This document shows positions 39,101-50,671 of a stretch of 64,000 nt of DNA, piece by piece. Under the pieces are notes generated by a model. That model worked only from the letters and a program-made list of their open reading frames with translations, was not told where the DNA came from and searched no databases. Each line of letters begins with the position of its first letter. Position 1 is the first letter of the stretch. Position numbers and translations under genes: made by a program. The DNA comes from Drosophila miranda (lineage: Eukaryota; Arthropoda; Insecta; Diptera; Drosophilidae), in assembly GCF_003369915.1 (NCBI RefSeq), contig NC_046673.1, positions 852,001 through 916,000 of the forward strand. Reading direction: 5' to 3'.

Positions 39101-39939
39101 TATGTATCATCATTCTTATCTCATTATCGTGTCTATAAATGCAAGACATACATCTGTAATCTACTATATGCATATGAGTGTATGCACATAAATATTTAAA
39201 GCCTCGTCATTTCTGATTTGTCATTTATCCGTCTGGTTGTAAGGGGAAACTTCCAATAAACTTCAGCTCGAGTAATTTTTGCCAGGGTTCTTAGTTAATT
39301 GGAGATTGGTGAGGCTGTTATCAGGGTACTGTTGTATGTGGAATTATAATTAAGTGTTTGTACCGACCAATAGCATAACATGGAAGAGCATTATATGGGG
39401 CTATCCGTATATGTTTTGGAGACTAAGGACAGTCGGAGTTTTTGTAGCCAACTATCCATCTTTTGGCGCTTGTCCAGTAGTCCAGATAGTAGCGCACAGC
39501 TACCGTCTCTCTTTACTGACTTTATATACATAGTTGGAGCTGGTTCATTCTCTCTCCCTCATTATGCCCTCTTCTGGGGTATACGGTATAGAAACCTTCT
39601 CCTTTGGACACGCCACACACGAAAACTATGGCCTGTTCTGCAAATTCCGACAAAGAGGACACACGAGATACATATACATAGATATATACATATGTATGTA
39701 TGAGTAGTTACTCTGGCCAATAATAATACAAATATTTACATTGTATTTTTTTTGAATGAGCACTCTCGCGCTGTCTCTTTCTCTATCTCTCACATTTCCA
39801 TCAAGGAAAATCGCATTTCTGGCATTTGATTTCTTTTGTGTTCCCGTTAGCTTTGATTTGATTTTGATTTTTGAATGCGGCTGTGTTTTGGCTGAGCGAC
39901 ACGCAAATCGATGGTTGCCACCCTCCATACGCACACACC

Positions 39940-39995
<56 letters not shown>

Positions 39996-40370
39996 AAAAA
40001 AAAACTGCACTAATATTTATGGTTTATTCTGCGCTTACTTTTCTGCACGCGACCCGAACAGCGACAGAGGTGGCTGCGGTGGCAGCCGTAGAAACAGCGA
40101 GTGCGACAGTGACAGCGTCGGCAGTGGTTCCGAAATTCGGACACCAGACAAGGAAGCACGTTATTAAAACGGTATATGTATGTGCAAAAAAAAACTGTAA
40201 AAAACTTGAGCTGGAGGAGTAGTTGCAGCGCAGTCAGAGTCTGTTATTGCCCATTCACACCAGAGCACAAGAAAAAAAGCACATGGCAGAGAAGTAAAAT
40301 AAAAACAAAAAACCGAAAGCCGTAGAAGAACCAAAAGCCGACACTGAAAGGTAAAAGGAATCCGCCGTTT
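36148..40370. other. Noncoding stretch
   Basis: No supported gene. It holds an A-rich region at 37,780-37,860 and (CA)24 at 39,943-39,990. The frame at 39,380-39,703 has no recognisable family. Confidence 0.5.
39943..39990. repeat. (CA)24 microsatellite
   Basis: Perfect dinucleotide array. Confidence 0.97.
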
Positions 40371-40378
40371 AAGTGGAA

Positions 40379-40570
40379 ATGCGCCCAGGACGTGGACCGC
40401 GCGAAACGAAGTACCGCAATACAGCGACTCCGAGAATCCGCTACACGGCAGCACGAGGAGACCATATGACTGACGGCGACATCTCAGCCACGCCGAACAG
40501 AGGGTTGCTGCTGCTGTTCCTGCTCTTGGTCTGCAAATGTTCTTCTTTTCAGCTTCCGCGCAAGTCCTGA
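40379..40570 (+). CDS. Weak candidate ORF with hydrophobic segment
   Basis: The open frame from ATG 40,379 encodes about 63 residues: a basic N-terminus, an internal Met, then the hydrophobic run GLLLLFLLLVCKC and a short end. It could be a signal-peptide-like exon. A polypyrimidine tract followed by CAG (about 40,536-40,551) could equally be a splice acceptor. No homologue is recognised, and CTG-rich sequence produces such Leu runs by chance. Confidence 0.15.
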   Translation: MRPGRGPRETKYRNTATPRIRYTAARGDHMTDGDISATPNRGLLLLFLLLVCKCSSFQLPRKS

Positions 40571-42502
40571 GCCCGGAGCTGCAGAGAGCACTCTCGGAAT
40601 AGTTGGGGCCCACAGTGTGGGCACAAAGTGGAGCACCTGGGATGTGCGACCAAGTAAATTTGAAGACTTTCTCACTGTTCCCAGAGGATCGAAAGGAGTG
40701 CCTACTTCCAAATGAAACTAAGCCTCACTAACTAAGTGATCAAGCTAATTCGTTGGTCTGAAAATTAATGTGAAAAACTAACTAACTATGGATTTAACTT
40801 TCAGATTCAACTGAAGAAGAGGTAATGCTACATCAGCAGTTGACTGGACAAATATACATACATATGGACAAAAAAGGTAATTATAATAATTCCCATATGG
40901 AACAGGAATAATTAGATTCCCAAAGTTCGACAGCGAAATAGAAGGAGTGTATGGCAAAGGCAATGGCGAACACAAAGTGATAGAAAATGAGCACTTTAAA
41001 CCAAACATATGTACATATGTACATACATATGTACGTATGAATCACAAAGCATAACTTTAGATCACGAAAAGTGAGACCTCTAGTGGGTGTAATTCTTTAT
41101 TGGCGTTCTAAAGTATCTACCTACGAGTACCTATGTATGTACATACATATGTACATATTTATTATTTTACTTATTTTCTTTCCTGAACTACTCTTTGGCG
41201 GACCGTGTGAATCGAATCCCTAACAGGCAGTATAAGATTATCACCAAATGTTGACACTTTATTTAGTGGGTTCACTGCGACAACCACTGTTCATTGATTT
41301 TGGGACTCTTCCTCAATATTATTGTTATCCATAAACCCGCTCTGCTGGAGAGAAGGGCTTGGGAGGTGTTTTGAACAGAAAGCGCATGCGCCCTGCGAAG
41401 CATATGGAAGTAGCGGGACTGTGGGACCCAGCTCTTTCCTCCAGATGTTTGTGCGTACACATGCATATGACTATACATATGTGTATGCACTTATCAGTGA
41501 ATTCGTTCCACTGTGGAAGAGTGCAGCGGAAGGTCTCTCTTATTATCAGTTTCACGCATTAACTTTGTTTCAAATCAAATTTCAACGAAACTGCAATGGA
41601 GGTCTTGCTCTCATGTGGCGGCTCGCACTCGTTCACCCGATTCCTCTCTGCGCTCTCTTTGAGAGCGGCCAACAGGCGTAAACAGCTGTAATTTTTTTCT
41701 TGACACACAAATGCAAACACACATAGCCACAGACATCCGTACATGCATATGCGTATTCATGTATGTACATATGTATGTATGTATGAACACATATGTATAT
41801 GTTGGATCCTGTCCTGTTTTATGGATTATTGCTTTCAATTAACAAACAAAAATCTTGAGGGGCGAGCGATAAGCGAATGAGCGGGAGTAGTAAATTTATG
41901 GCATGCAGCAGATTTTAATTTATTCATCATTCAATTTCCTGGAACCCCCGTCGCACGAGTCACCCCACAACACAGCCCAAATAAGCAGAGCCCAAAGACA
42001 ATGTAGACTCTACATACAACCTCTACCACACCATTCTTGTTGACATGACGAATCTGCGTATCCGCCAAGTTCTACGAAATTCACACACGAACTCGTTAGG
42101 GAAATTGAAACGAAAGTAAAGAACCAAAAAAGGGATGGGTGTCTCTGAACGCCGAAGCTTTTGATACCCTTGGGCACCGATCATTTGTATGGAATCTACA
42201 TATGTACATATGTACATATATGATATTGTATGTACATACATATTTAGTACATATCTAGTTTGGTACGTTTTTGTTTGAATTATCTTTTGGCGGCTATTAA
42301 CTAAGGGAATATTTTACATAAAAACCTATATACATATGTACTTGATGATGTTGGAAACACTTCCATTTCTGAGTTAAAAGTAGCTATAGGGAAAATTCAG
42401 CATACTCCAGCAAGAGTACATATGTACATATGTATATTAGAGCAAGCAAGCCAATCATCAAGTGCTTGTATGCAGATAGAGCGTTTCTGTTATGGCTGAT
42501 AA
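40571..42502. other. Noncoding stretch
   Basis: No supported gene. TACATATGTA clusters lie at about 41,007-41,035, 41,130-41,156, 41,760-41,790 and 42,195-42,240. Confidence 0.5.
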
Positions 42503-42673
42503 AAGCATTATTTGCATATTGCTTCGCTTGCAGTCGATGCTGCTATTGAGGCACAGTCCCGACACTACAACAAACTCTACTGCGTCCAGATTGTGCCCTG
42601 TAATCTCTGGAGTATTCTTATGCGTGTGCCCCAAGCAACCGATGCTGAGCGTAGCTTTTCTGCTCTCTTCTGA
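42503..42673 (+). pseudogene. hAT-like transposase C-terminal remnant
   Basis: A 56-codon frame between a TAA (42,500-42,502) and a TGA (42,671-42,673) ends WSILMRVPQATDAERSFSAL. This resembles the C-terminal dimerisation region of hAT transposases, where a short aliphatic stretch is followed by P-x-(S/T)-x-AER-(S/V)-FS-AL. The usual continuation (a basic segment and a Leu-rich helix) is lost after the stop. There is no start codon, no catalytic region and no visible terminal repeat. It is an isolated fragment and the match is by eye, so chance cannot be excluded. Confidence 0.42.
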
Positions 42674-43693
42674 TAATTTCCTTATCGACCAAAAAAAGGC
42701 CAACTAATCGCAATATACTCGTAGCTTTCGTTTCAATCACATCAAACATGTGAGTCGCTCTGGTTCTCCATTCGCCTTCGTTGCGTTGAAAATGCGAAAT
42801 AGTAACTGATAGTAGTTAGTAGTAACTAAACGTAACTGATAAGGCATAACATCGGACAGTTCTATTGTTCTTTTGATTGCATGATATGGAATACGATTTT
42901 GGTCCACTTTATCACAACACTGACAAAATGTATTGAAATTAAGCTTTTTAAGAGTTTTTAGTTGTTAAATCATTACCTCTTCTTCACTAAGACTTTATTG
43001 GTAATCGTACATGGTATATGTAAGTAAGTATTTTACTGATGAAGCGGGTTAAGTATAGTCGCAAGCCTATGGGGAAAGTATAAAACCCTATACAAACTTC
43101 GATAAGGGTAAAGTGAACCGTTAGACTGATGCCATTCGGAGCGGAAATGAATAATACTGTAAAAAATTATTGTAAAATAAAAGTACAAAGTTTTTCAAGA
43201 ACTGAACCAACCTTTAATACTATCTATCCGATCTCTGGAAGGCGATCCTGAGTAGCTGAGTAGTTTGCTTTTCTGAGCGAACTTTCACACGATCAAGAAC
43301 TACAAAAACACTGCTGTCAAAACCGAATAAAATTAAGTCATATTAATTTACATCAATAGTGTACCGTATATTGTTTTAACATGCACAAGAATCGTGGGGA
43401 TTTCGATTTTAGAATTCATATTTCGGGCTCATATTCATTCAGAAAGCGTTTAGCGCCTACGACTGTGTAGATTTTAACTCGATTTTTCAACTAAATCGGA
43501 ATAACTGCTTTGAAATTATTTCGTTTGCACGGTGGCAGGTATTTTTGCCAAAAAAAAAACTACAAAAAATTAACACAAAAAATGCCGTTGGCAAGTCGGG
43601 CGCATAGTGGAAACGGCATGCAGAGGTGAACGACGTTGATAAACAACTGACTTTTGGCGCGATGATTTAGTAAATATAAATTGATTATCACTA

Positions 43694-43717
43694 TATCGAT
43701 ATATCAATATATCGATA
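43694..43717. promoter_or_regulatory. Pair of DRE (TATCGATA) sites
   Basis: Two perfect TATCGATA octamers at 43,694-43,701 and 43,710-43,717. DREF binds this octamer and BEAF-32 binds clustered CGATA. No gene start is recognised nearby, as APC7 ends at 44,664 reading leftwards. Confidence 0.5.
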
Positions 43718-44041
43718 TATATTTGGTGATATTTTTTCTAATCATCAGCGGAACTACTTTTCTGAGTTCAGGGCAAATCGACATAATTTTTCTGTTTTAT
43801 CATATCGTTAGAGATCATACCCGCGACTTTTCATTCATTGTTTGAGCCACTAGCCATATATTATATAGTTATGGCAGTTCATACAATGAAAACGTCCCAC
43901 CAGAATTTTCTGCGGGATCTCCCAGATCTTCCTCAAGACTTTTAAATTGTTTACGACAAAACTCGTTAACAGAAGACAATGAAAAGAATATGCTTTGCTC
44001 TACTATTGTATTATCATTTGCTTATGGATGATTCTCATTAA

Positions 44042-44091
44042 AGCGGACGACACCACCATGCAGAAATTACTTAAAGGTGGTGTCCTCCGCT
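44042..44091. repeat. Short inverted repeat / hairpin
   Basis: The 16-base arms at 44,042-44,057 and 44,076-44,091 pair at 15 of 16 positions around an 18-base loop. The stem carries GACACCACC/GGTGGTGTC. Confidence 0.85.
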
Positions 44092-44663
44092 GTGGTAAGG
44101 TGTACATCTATTAATAAAAATATGGATAATTTCATCATGGTGAGGACTATCCACTTTTTCAGCGTTCTCTCGGCTTTCTCGGAGAAAGAGAAAGTTTTAC
44201 ACTCTGCACTCTTCGTTTGTTATTGTTTATTTTCGCTAATAAATAAAACAAAATAAGTCAAAACACATTATAATAGCATATTGTCGTATAGCAAAGCGTA
44301 TTCTCTTTTTATCATTTTATGTTTACGAGTCTAAGAAGAAAACAATGAAACAAATCGTTCGCGACGACTGACATATGATGGTCCTCCAAAGAGAGAAGAT
44401 TTGGTGAAGACACCACCTAATAAGTAATTTCACCATTTGCAAGTGTGCTAAAGTGATCTTTCGCAACTGGAACTAGTTCGAAGTGACACGAGCGAAGTGA
44501 CAGGCGCGCAAAACGAAGCGCAAATTCAAAACACTGGTCATTTCCTGAGTGGGCTTACAATGAAATAATTTCTTAAATCTTAATATTACAGCTCAAAAAT
44601 AAATGATTAACATTAGGAAATAAATGCTTAATTAGTTGTTTAGGATGTGGGTGAGGTGTTTGA

Positions 44664-46758
44664 TCACTCGTTGTTGAGCATCTCTATATCGGCATCTTGC
44701 CAAAGGGGCTCCGACATGGCAGCCGCTTCGCTATTTCCGTGGGTTGCCCCAGACACGGACGACATCTCCAGGGGTTCATCGCAGTTCACGCTCTGCCACT
44801 CCTGGTGGGGGGTGCCGCTGGGCGTGGGCGTGGCCATTCCATTGCTTCCATCTCCTCTGCCTGGCTCTGTGGCTGTGCCTTCTCCTTTGGCTCCTATAGA
44901 GCCGCCCATCTTAAGAGAGTTAATTCCATTTATGGCCCGCACGCAATTGGAGTCCACGCTAGAAGTGAAATCCATTACATATCAATCTAGATCGCTTTCC
45001 TTTTTCCTGCTTACCTCAGGGCCCTATAGTAGTAGTCCAGCGCCTTGATCGGCTCCTTTTCGATACGCAATATGTCGCCTAAGAGGGTGTAGAGATTCTG
45101 ATTCGGATAGTTGATCACCTGCTTCTCCAGCAGCTTTATGGCCGCCTTGGTGGCGCCCTCATACTGGCAGATCTCGGCCATCAGGGCCACGGCCGGAGTG
45201 TAGCTGGAATCGATCTTCAGCGCTTTCTCCACAAACTTTCTGGCACTCCGTTTGGCCGCCGGATTGGTTGAGTGGAAGAGCGTTCGTCCAAACATCTGTA
45301 AATGAGTGAATGGTACACACAATAAACGTGATTCAGATTCGATATGGATGGGATCCTGTTCCTCCTCCACTCACCGTGTAGCTGCGCGGTGAGGTGCGGA
45401 AGCTGCGTATAGCCCAGACGCACATGGTCTGCGCCTCCTTGAACCGCTTTTGGGCCACATAGCAATGGAACAGCCCCTTGTAGACTTCGAAGCGATATGG
45501 GGCCAGTCCCTGTGCGTTGCGGAACGCTTCAATAGCCTCACGGTACCGCTGCAATGAAATGAAAAGATTGCCCCGCAGCAAATGGCCCTCGACGTGACGC
45601 GGATCCATATCGAGACAGCGCTCGACAAAAGTGAGACCCCGCTGGTACTTGGCGTCGCTGTACATCTTCTGGCCGTGGACGAACCAATGGGCCGGGCTGA
45701 ACTCCCGATCGGAGCTCACCTGGGTGAATAGCTTCTCCTGCTCTATGGCGCTCTGCTCGTTGAGCTCATACACGACAGCCAGCAGGCTGATAGCCTCCAT
45801 ATTATAGGGATAGGCCATGACCGCTGTGCTTAGGAACTGCTCTGCCTGGATATTGTGGCCGTAGTAGTACAGGCACCGCCCGATCTCCACTAGCAGATGC
45901 TCGTTTCTGCGGAGCCTGGTGGAATCGTTTAGCTGCTGAAAGGTCTTGGCCGCTTCCAGATGCTTGCAGCCGTACATCTGGGCCAGCGCTTTGATCCAGG
46001 TGCTCAGCCACTCGATGTTCCGGGGAGCAGAGGCAGCTGAGGTAGGAACGAATATTGTCCATAGGAATGGAGTGGATTATAGGGATTGGATTGCAACAGT
46101 GCACTTACCATTCATTACCAGCGAATTGACCTCGATGCCATCGACGCCTAGCTCAAGCAGGGCCTCGATGGATTTCAGCGACATGGGGCACTCCTTGAGT
46201 ACATCCTTGTAGGCCATAACGGCGTCGGCCTTGCCCTTACTTCCCGCTGAGGCGTGGTGGTGCAGCCGGCCCAGCAGCATGTTGATGCGCGGCGTGCGCA
46301 TTTTTGCTGACAATGCCAGAAGAGTGCTAATAGCCTTACCCGGCTCCCCCACTTCTTTGTAGCATACAGCCAGTCGGTAGCGCAGCTCCACGTCTGTGAA
46401 CTGATTGTTCATAATCTCGATGGCCGTCAGGCAAGCGCTCTTATAGCGGAGCATGGTGCGGCGTGTGTGCAGCACAGACTCCAGCTGCTGGTAGGCCAAG
46501 CGAAAGTGACGCTCTTTGTAGTGGGCATTGGCCAAGTAGAGCATTACCTGGTATTCCATCTCCAGCGTAGCCACATTGCGATCGTTCTGCAGCAATGTGT
46601 TCAAAAGGCTTGCCTGAGGATTCACAAGCAAATGAAAATGAAAAGAATAAATGATTTTTCAAGGATGAGGCTGCACTCGTCCTTACCGCTGGGATGACGG
46701 ACTCGTAAAGCCTGTGATCGTAGAGCTTTTGCACATTGGCAAAGAGTGCGTTTTCCAT
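44664..46758 (-). CDS. APC7: Anaphase-promoting complex subunit 7 (APC7)
   Basis: A TPR-repeat scaffold subunit of the APC/C ubiquitin ligase, which drives mitotic exit by ubiquitinating cyclins and securin. Five exons are inferred from GT-AG sites: 46758-46687, 46613-46109, 46036-45375, 45295-45015 and 44958-44664. The phases fit and total 1,815 bases (604 residues), near the length of human ANAPC7. Matches by eye include RLAVCYKEVGEPGKAI, RTPRINMLLGRLH, NIEWLSTWIKA, AISLLAVVYEL, LLRGNLFISLQRYREAI and GLFHCYVAQKRFKEA. The C-terminus is acidic and low-complexity, ending DADIEMLNNE. The start is ATG 46,758, giving MENALFANVQKLYDH. The frame is open 14 codons further upstream but has no ATG there. 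Two perfect DREs lie upstream at 47,051 and 47,091. Confidence 0.95.
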
Positions 46759-47203
46759 AATCTCTCCTTGCCTTTCCTTACTGCGCACAAATGCCGCCAA
46801 AATTCAGAGCTGGCTCAGCTGGTTCGGAACTGTTCGAAGGACTGGTTCTTTAAGCCGCGGGCGTGTGATTGAATATGGTTCTTTTACAGTCTTCCCTATG
46901 TTTGAATAATTAACATATAGAAAACAGCAAGTGCACTATGGAAAAATACAATTATTTGGTTGACTTTAATATGTTTATTTTTATATTGGCAATTCGCGAC
47001 TTTCAGAAAGAACTACTGAAGAAAACGAAACCGAGTCACTCAGCACTCTGTATCGATAGGCAGTGTTGAAAAGGTACTCGGCAAGCAACTTATCGATAGA
47101 AAGGAAAGGACTGTTAATTAAATTTAACATATTTTTATTTTAGCCTAAATACGTATAAGATATTAAAAAACAACAGATTTGTGTATTTCAATCAACATAA
47201 ACG
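46759..47203. other. APC7 promoter region / RMND1 3' flank
   Basis: Holds the 5' leader and promoter of APC7 (minus) and the 3' flank of the RMND1 homologue. No ORF supported. Confidence 0.7.
47051..47098. promoter_or_regulatory. Two DRE sites upstream of APC7
   Basis: Perfect TATCGATA octamers at 47,051-47,058 and 47,091-47,098, about 300 bases upstream of the APC7 start codon. This fits a DREF-driven housekeeping or cell-cycle promoter. Confidence 0.75.
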
Positions 47204-48484
47204 CTATTTAGGAACTAACTGGTTGGAGAGGGGCACAATTTCCAAGGATTCCTGCTTTTCGCCCTTGTCGCTAATGAAATGCAAAATTTCAAACCCCACC
47301 TCTACCATAATCAGGATTATGATCATCCACTCGAGTCTGATGTGGTGGGCGTCATTGAGATTGTGAGAGACCAGCTCGGCTAGCTCCACGCAGTGGCTGA
47401 TCTTCTCATTCATCACCTTGGTGCGGCGCGAAATGCTAAAGTAGGAGCACACCTGCAGATAGAGTCCCTCAAGTTCTTCCCTGTCCCAGTAAAAATCGGG
47501 AGCATCCAGTAGATCCGACGACAGGTTGATCACGTGGCGCAAGGCGAACAGCTCGCCCGTCTTGCGCAGCATGGCCGCCCGGGATATGCGCAGCCGTCGG
47601 CCACGCTTAAGGTCCTCCGTCAAGTGCTCAATCGAGTCGATGTAGCGGTCCAGCGTCGCCTCCCACATGCCCAGCTTGATCGACTGGGCCATCGCATTGG
47701 AGAATGTGTACTTGTACAAGAAACTGTCTCTGTCGCCCGTCACGAAGAATTTGCCTTTCTGGAAAAAGGCGCGAGAGGTGGCGTTGAAGTCGCTGCTCTC
47801 CGCCACCAGGTCGCCTTCGACGTCGACGGCCGTTGACGGGATATAGGTGTAGGGCATCACTTCGCTCTCCCCGTGAACCAGGGCACTCACGTACGACTCT
47901 CGCTCGAAAGATCGCAGAAAATTCAGCACGTTGTTCATCTCGATGTCGCTGCAGTTCCAGAACACAACGGACCCCTCGCGAAAGAAGAATATCTCGCGCG
48001 GCTGCTGTCCTGTTGGGTACTTGGCCGCCACGAACAGCACGTTCTGCTCCACATCCAAGTTGTCCGTGGAAAAGAAACGCTTTGTCTCATAAAGATTTTG
48101 TTCCTTGAGGGCAACCTGCAATGCCTCCAGATTGTACTCTTCAGCCGTGGTATAGCCGCGCGTGTTGAGGAATCCTAGGGCAGACAGCTCGTCAGTGGCC
48201 AGGCGCTTTTTGCGCATTATGCGCGTCCTAATGGGCGACAGTATCGACTCCAGTCGCTCTTCCACCAAAGGCATTGGCTTCACACTTGGAGCTTGACCCT
48301 GGATTGTGGCTGATTGGGACTTCTTTGTGGCAGCGTCTGTTTCCTCTGCAACTGCTGCTGCGGCTAGCGGTTTAGTGATTGTGGTCATCCACCGATGGCT
48401 TTGCCATTGCGTCTGAAAGTGACGTTGTGGCTGGCGAAGGCTCCTCAGGATCAGCTTCTCGAGTCGAACGCGTGCAAAGTTCAT
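47204..48484 (-). CDS. RMND1: RMND1 homologue, mitochondrial DUF155 protein
   Basis: A single-exon frame of 426 residues from ATG 48,484. RMND1 is an inner-membrane mitochondrial protein needed for mitochondrial translation; the family is defined by DUF155. The N-terminus (MNFARVRLEKLILRSLRQPQ) is basic and Arg-rich without acidic residues until later, fitting a mitochondrial presequence. The DUF155 body is visible as EIFFFREGSVVFWNC, followed by FFVTGDRDSFLYKYTFSNAMAQSIKL, LDRYIDSIEHLTEDLKRG and FYWDREELEGLY. A C-terminal hydrophobic helix (WMIIILIMVEVGFEIL) is the family's membrane anchor. The frame is open three codons upstream of the ATG (from TTG), but ATG 48,484 is the natural start. 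It is head-to-head with mRpL57, another mitochondrial translation gene. Confidence 0.93.
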   Translation of the reverse strand: MNFARVRLEKLILRSLRQPQRHFQTQWQSHRWMTTITKPLAAAAVAEETDAATKKSQSATIQGQAPSVKPMPLVEERLESILSPIRTRIMRKKRLATDELSALGFLNTRGYTTAEEYNLEALQVALKEQNLYETKRFFSTDNLDVEQNVLFVAAKYPTGQQPREIFFFREGSVVFWNCSDIEMNNVLNFLRSFERESYVSALVHGESEVMPYTYIPSTAVDVEGDLVAESSDFNATSRAFFQKGKFFVTGDRDSFLYKYTFSNAMAQSIKLGMWEATLDRYIDSIEHLTEDLKRGRRLRISRAAMLRKTGELFALRHVINLSSDLLDAPDFYWDREELEGLYLQVCSYFSISRRTKVMNEKISHCVELAELVSHNLNDAHHIRLEWMIIILIMVEVGFEILHFISDKGEKQESLEIVPLSNQLVPK

Positions 48485-48903
48485 TTTTTTCAAATCGACG
48501 TTGCTTGATGTACGTTAAAGGCAACTAAATAGCCATTTCAGCAGCTTGCTGCATGGTTTTGTAATGCTACTATAACCAGCCGGCGATTGCCCGACTACTA
48601 CTTCTTATGATTATCGCTATCGGCTCAGTGCTGTAAGTGTACTCTCAGATGCTTGACAATTCAATTTCATTAATAATATAAAAAAAAACCGATTTGACAA
48701 AAAAAAAAACAAACAAAAAAATTTATGTAATAAATTATTCATCTTTTATTGCAATTAGTACCCATGTTATGAACATTTCGTTGGAAATGATATAAATCGA
48801 TAGACCGATAGACCCATCAGCTGTTTAATGAACTTGTGCAAAATAAATTAACGTGCTGCATTTTCCCCAGGAAAAAGCTGAAAAACTCGAAGTATCCCTC
48901 ATA
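48485..48903. promoter_or_regulatory. Divergent promoter region RMND1 / mRpL57
   Basis: About 420 bases between two start codons facing away from each other. A DRE-like AATCGATA lies at 48,795-48,802 with a further CGATA nearby (about 48,806). The A-rich tracts at 48,680-48,720 may be nucleosome-excluding. A shared promoter for two genes of mitochondrial translation is inferred. Confidence 0.6.
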
Positions 48904-49297
48904 ATGCAACTGACACTGATAAACTTTTTTAAGAAAACTGTGCCGGGCCACATATTCCGCGGAAAGCGCCGTCTTGTAAAGCCGGTTAGCAAGCAAGCCA
49001 TGGACACGCTCACCCGGGAATACGAGCGACAGGAGCACATTATGTTCCTGCTGCGGCATCCCTACCTGACACTGGTGAGTGAACAGCCTCCTATTCCCAT
49101 TCACAGCAACACACAATCTCACTCTCTTTTCATTTGAAACTCTGTAGGAGCAATCATCTGGTCATGCCAAGGAGCTGCAGAAACGCGATAAACTGGTTGC
49201 CAAGTGGACAGATGAGCAGACGATGCGCAAAATGAAGCCGCATGTGACCATCGAAGAGCGTCTGAACCACCTGAAGGTCAAAGAGACCTGGGACTAG
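48904..49297 (+). CDS. mRpL57: Mitochondrial ribosomal protein L57 (MRP63)
   Basis: A component of the large subunit of the mitochondrial ribosome. There are two exons, 48904-49074 and 49148-49297, with a 73-base GT-AG intron. The product is 106 residues, close to the 102 of human MRPL57. Family signs: the N-terminal MQLTLINFFKKTVPGHIFRGKRR, the central HPYLTLEQSSGHAKELQKRD spanning the intron, and the C-terminal IEERLNHLKVKETWD, matching the human -LDHLNVTKKWS end. ATG 48,904 is chosen because it matches the family N-terminus; the frame is open upstream but without a matching start. An ATTAAA poly(A)-type signal lies at 49,330. Confidence 0.92.
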
Positions 49298-50671
49298 CTG
49301 AAAATCGACTTGTTTCAACCTCAAGATGCATTAAATTAATTATAAAGTAAATATAGATTATGTGTATGTGAAAATTATGTAATTACCCTGGCATCGGCCG
49401 CTAGCGCAGCGAGGAGCTTATGTGTATGGTGGTACATTGTTCCTCCTGGTTAAATGAAGTGTTCCGCTGACTGTGGCGACTGTTCCCTTTGTTCCTGGAG
49501 AAGTTTTCACATGATTTACATCTTTCATTTTCTTGAGAGGTTTATATTTTTAAATTCTTTCTGAAGTGCACCGAATCACAGGATATTTTAAGGCAGATAT
49601 TATAAAGGAACAGATGTGAAACCTAGATTATTTGGATCATCCCTATTGGGTTTACCTACAATTTTACTCCCAAAGCTAATGGCGATGAAACGCTTTCTCC
49701 AAAGCACGCCGGAACAGACATCTGCTTGTACATGCATATGTACATATGTAGAATACATTATGTTCTTGTCTTGTCTCTGTCTATTTCGTGCTTAGAGCTC
49801 TTGGTGTCCTTTTTATTTCGATAAATTGTATTTCAATGTATATATATATATATATATTTATGTGTATATTTCGTGTATATTATGTATATGAACTGTGTTA
49901 TGTACATATGCAAGGCATGTAACATTTTTTTTAATTTCGCCGCTCTCAGATTCCTTCTCCTCGTCCACCCAGCAGCTCCCAATATCCGACTATAAATTTA
50001 TTGCAAGTGTGTTGTTGATATTTGTATTAGAGTTCGTCTCTTTGATTTACTTTAATGCACAATTTCAAGGATTTTCACTTTTAGAAAGCACTTTCATGTC
50101 TCAAATTGAAAAATCAGATTTTCCAAGCGCTCATAACGCTGTGGGAACTGTGGGGGAATGATCAGTTATTGGGATCCATGAATAGGGAGGGGTGTGGATG
50201 GCGTATGGGATGGGTGCTATGGAGGTTTGGGGATCTGTCTGTCAACAAGCGCTAATCTCTCCTCCACATCATAATTTAAGCAATAATACGAATAGAATTT
50301 ATCTCTAACGTCGATAGAGAATGGATATACATATGTATGCAGCTACGAGGCTTCATTTCATTCTTTCTTTCTACGCTTTTGTCTGGGTCTCCTTTTCCTA
50401 TGCTTCGCTTCTCGTTTGATTATTTTTGTTGATTTGGTAAATGATAAAACATTTTGTAACAATTTTAAATTAACTTTAAAAAAATAGATGTATGCTTATT
50501 TTGTTGGTGTTGTTGCCGCTGCCGCTGTCGGTGATCTACTTCTGTTGTATATAATTATATACGTAAACAGTTCTGCCTGCTCCTCCATTCCACTACAAGC
50601 TGAGTACGACTCCGATCCCGACTCCCAGCCCGATCCGATCCAGTGCGTGGCAATCCATCCACGCATATTTC
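49298..50671. other. 3' flanks of mRpL57 and Vps26
   Basis: Convergent gene ends. AT-rich, with (AT) runs near 49,840-49,855 and one TACATATGTA cluster at 49,738-49,748. The ORF at 49,895-50,161 has no family signature. No gene called. Confidence 0.6.

Larger units (their letters stand above)
42674..44663. other. Noncoding stretch before APC7
   Basis: AT-rich, no supported gene. It contains the DRE/CGATA pair at 43,694-43,717 and a hairpin at 44,042-44,091. Confidence 0.5.

Noticed and set aside
39380..39703. 107-codon plus-strand ORF
   Set aside because: No domain signature, and it ends in TACATA repeat sequence; probably chance.
44664..45048. Plus-strand frames over APC7
   Set aside because: Shadows of the APC7 last exon.
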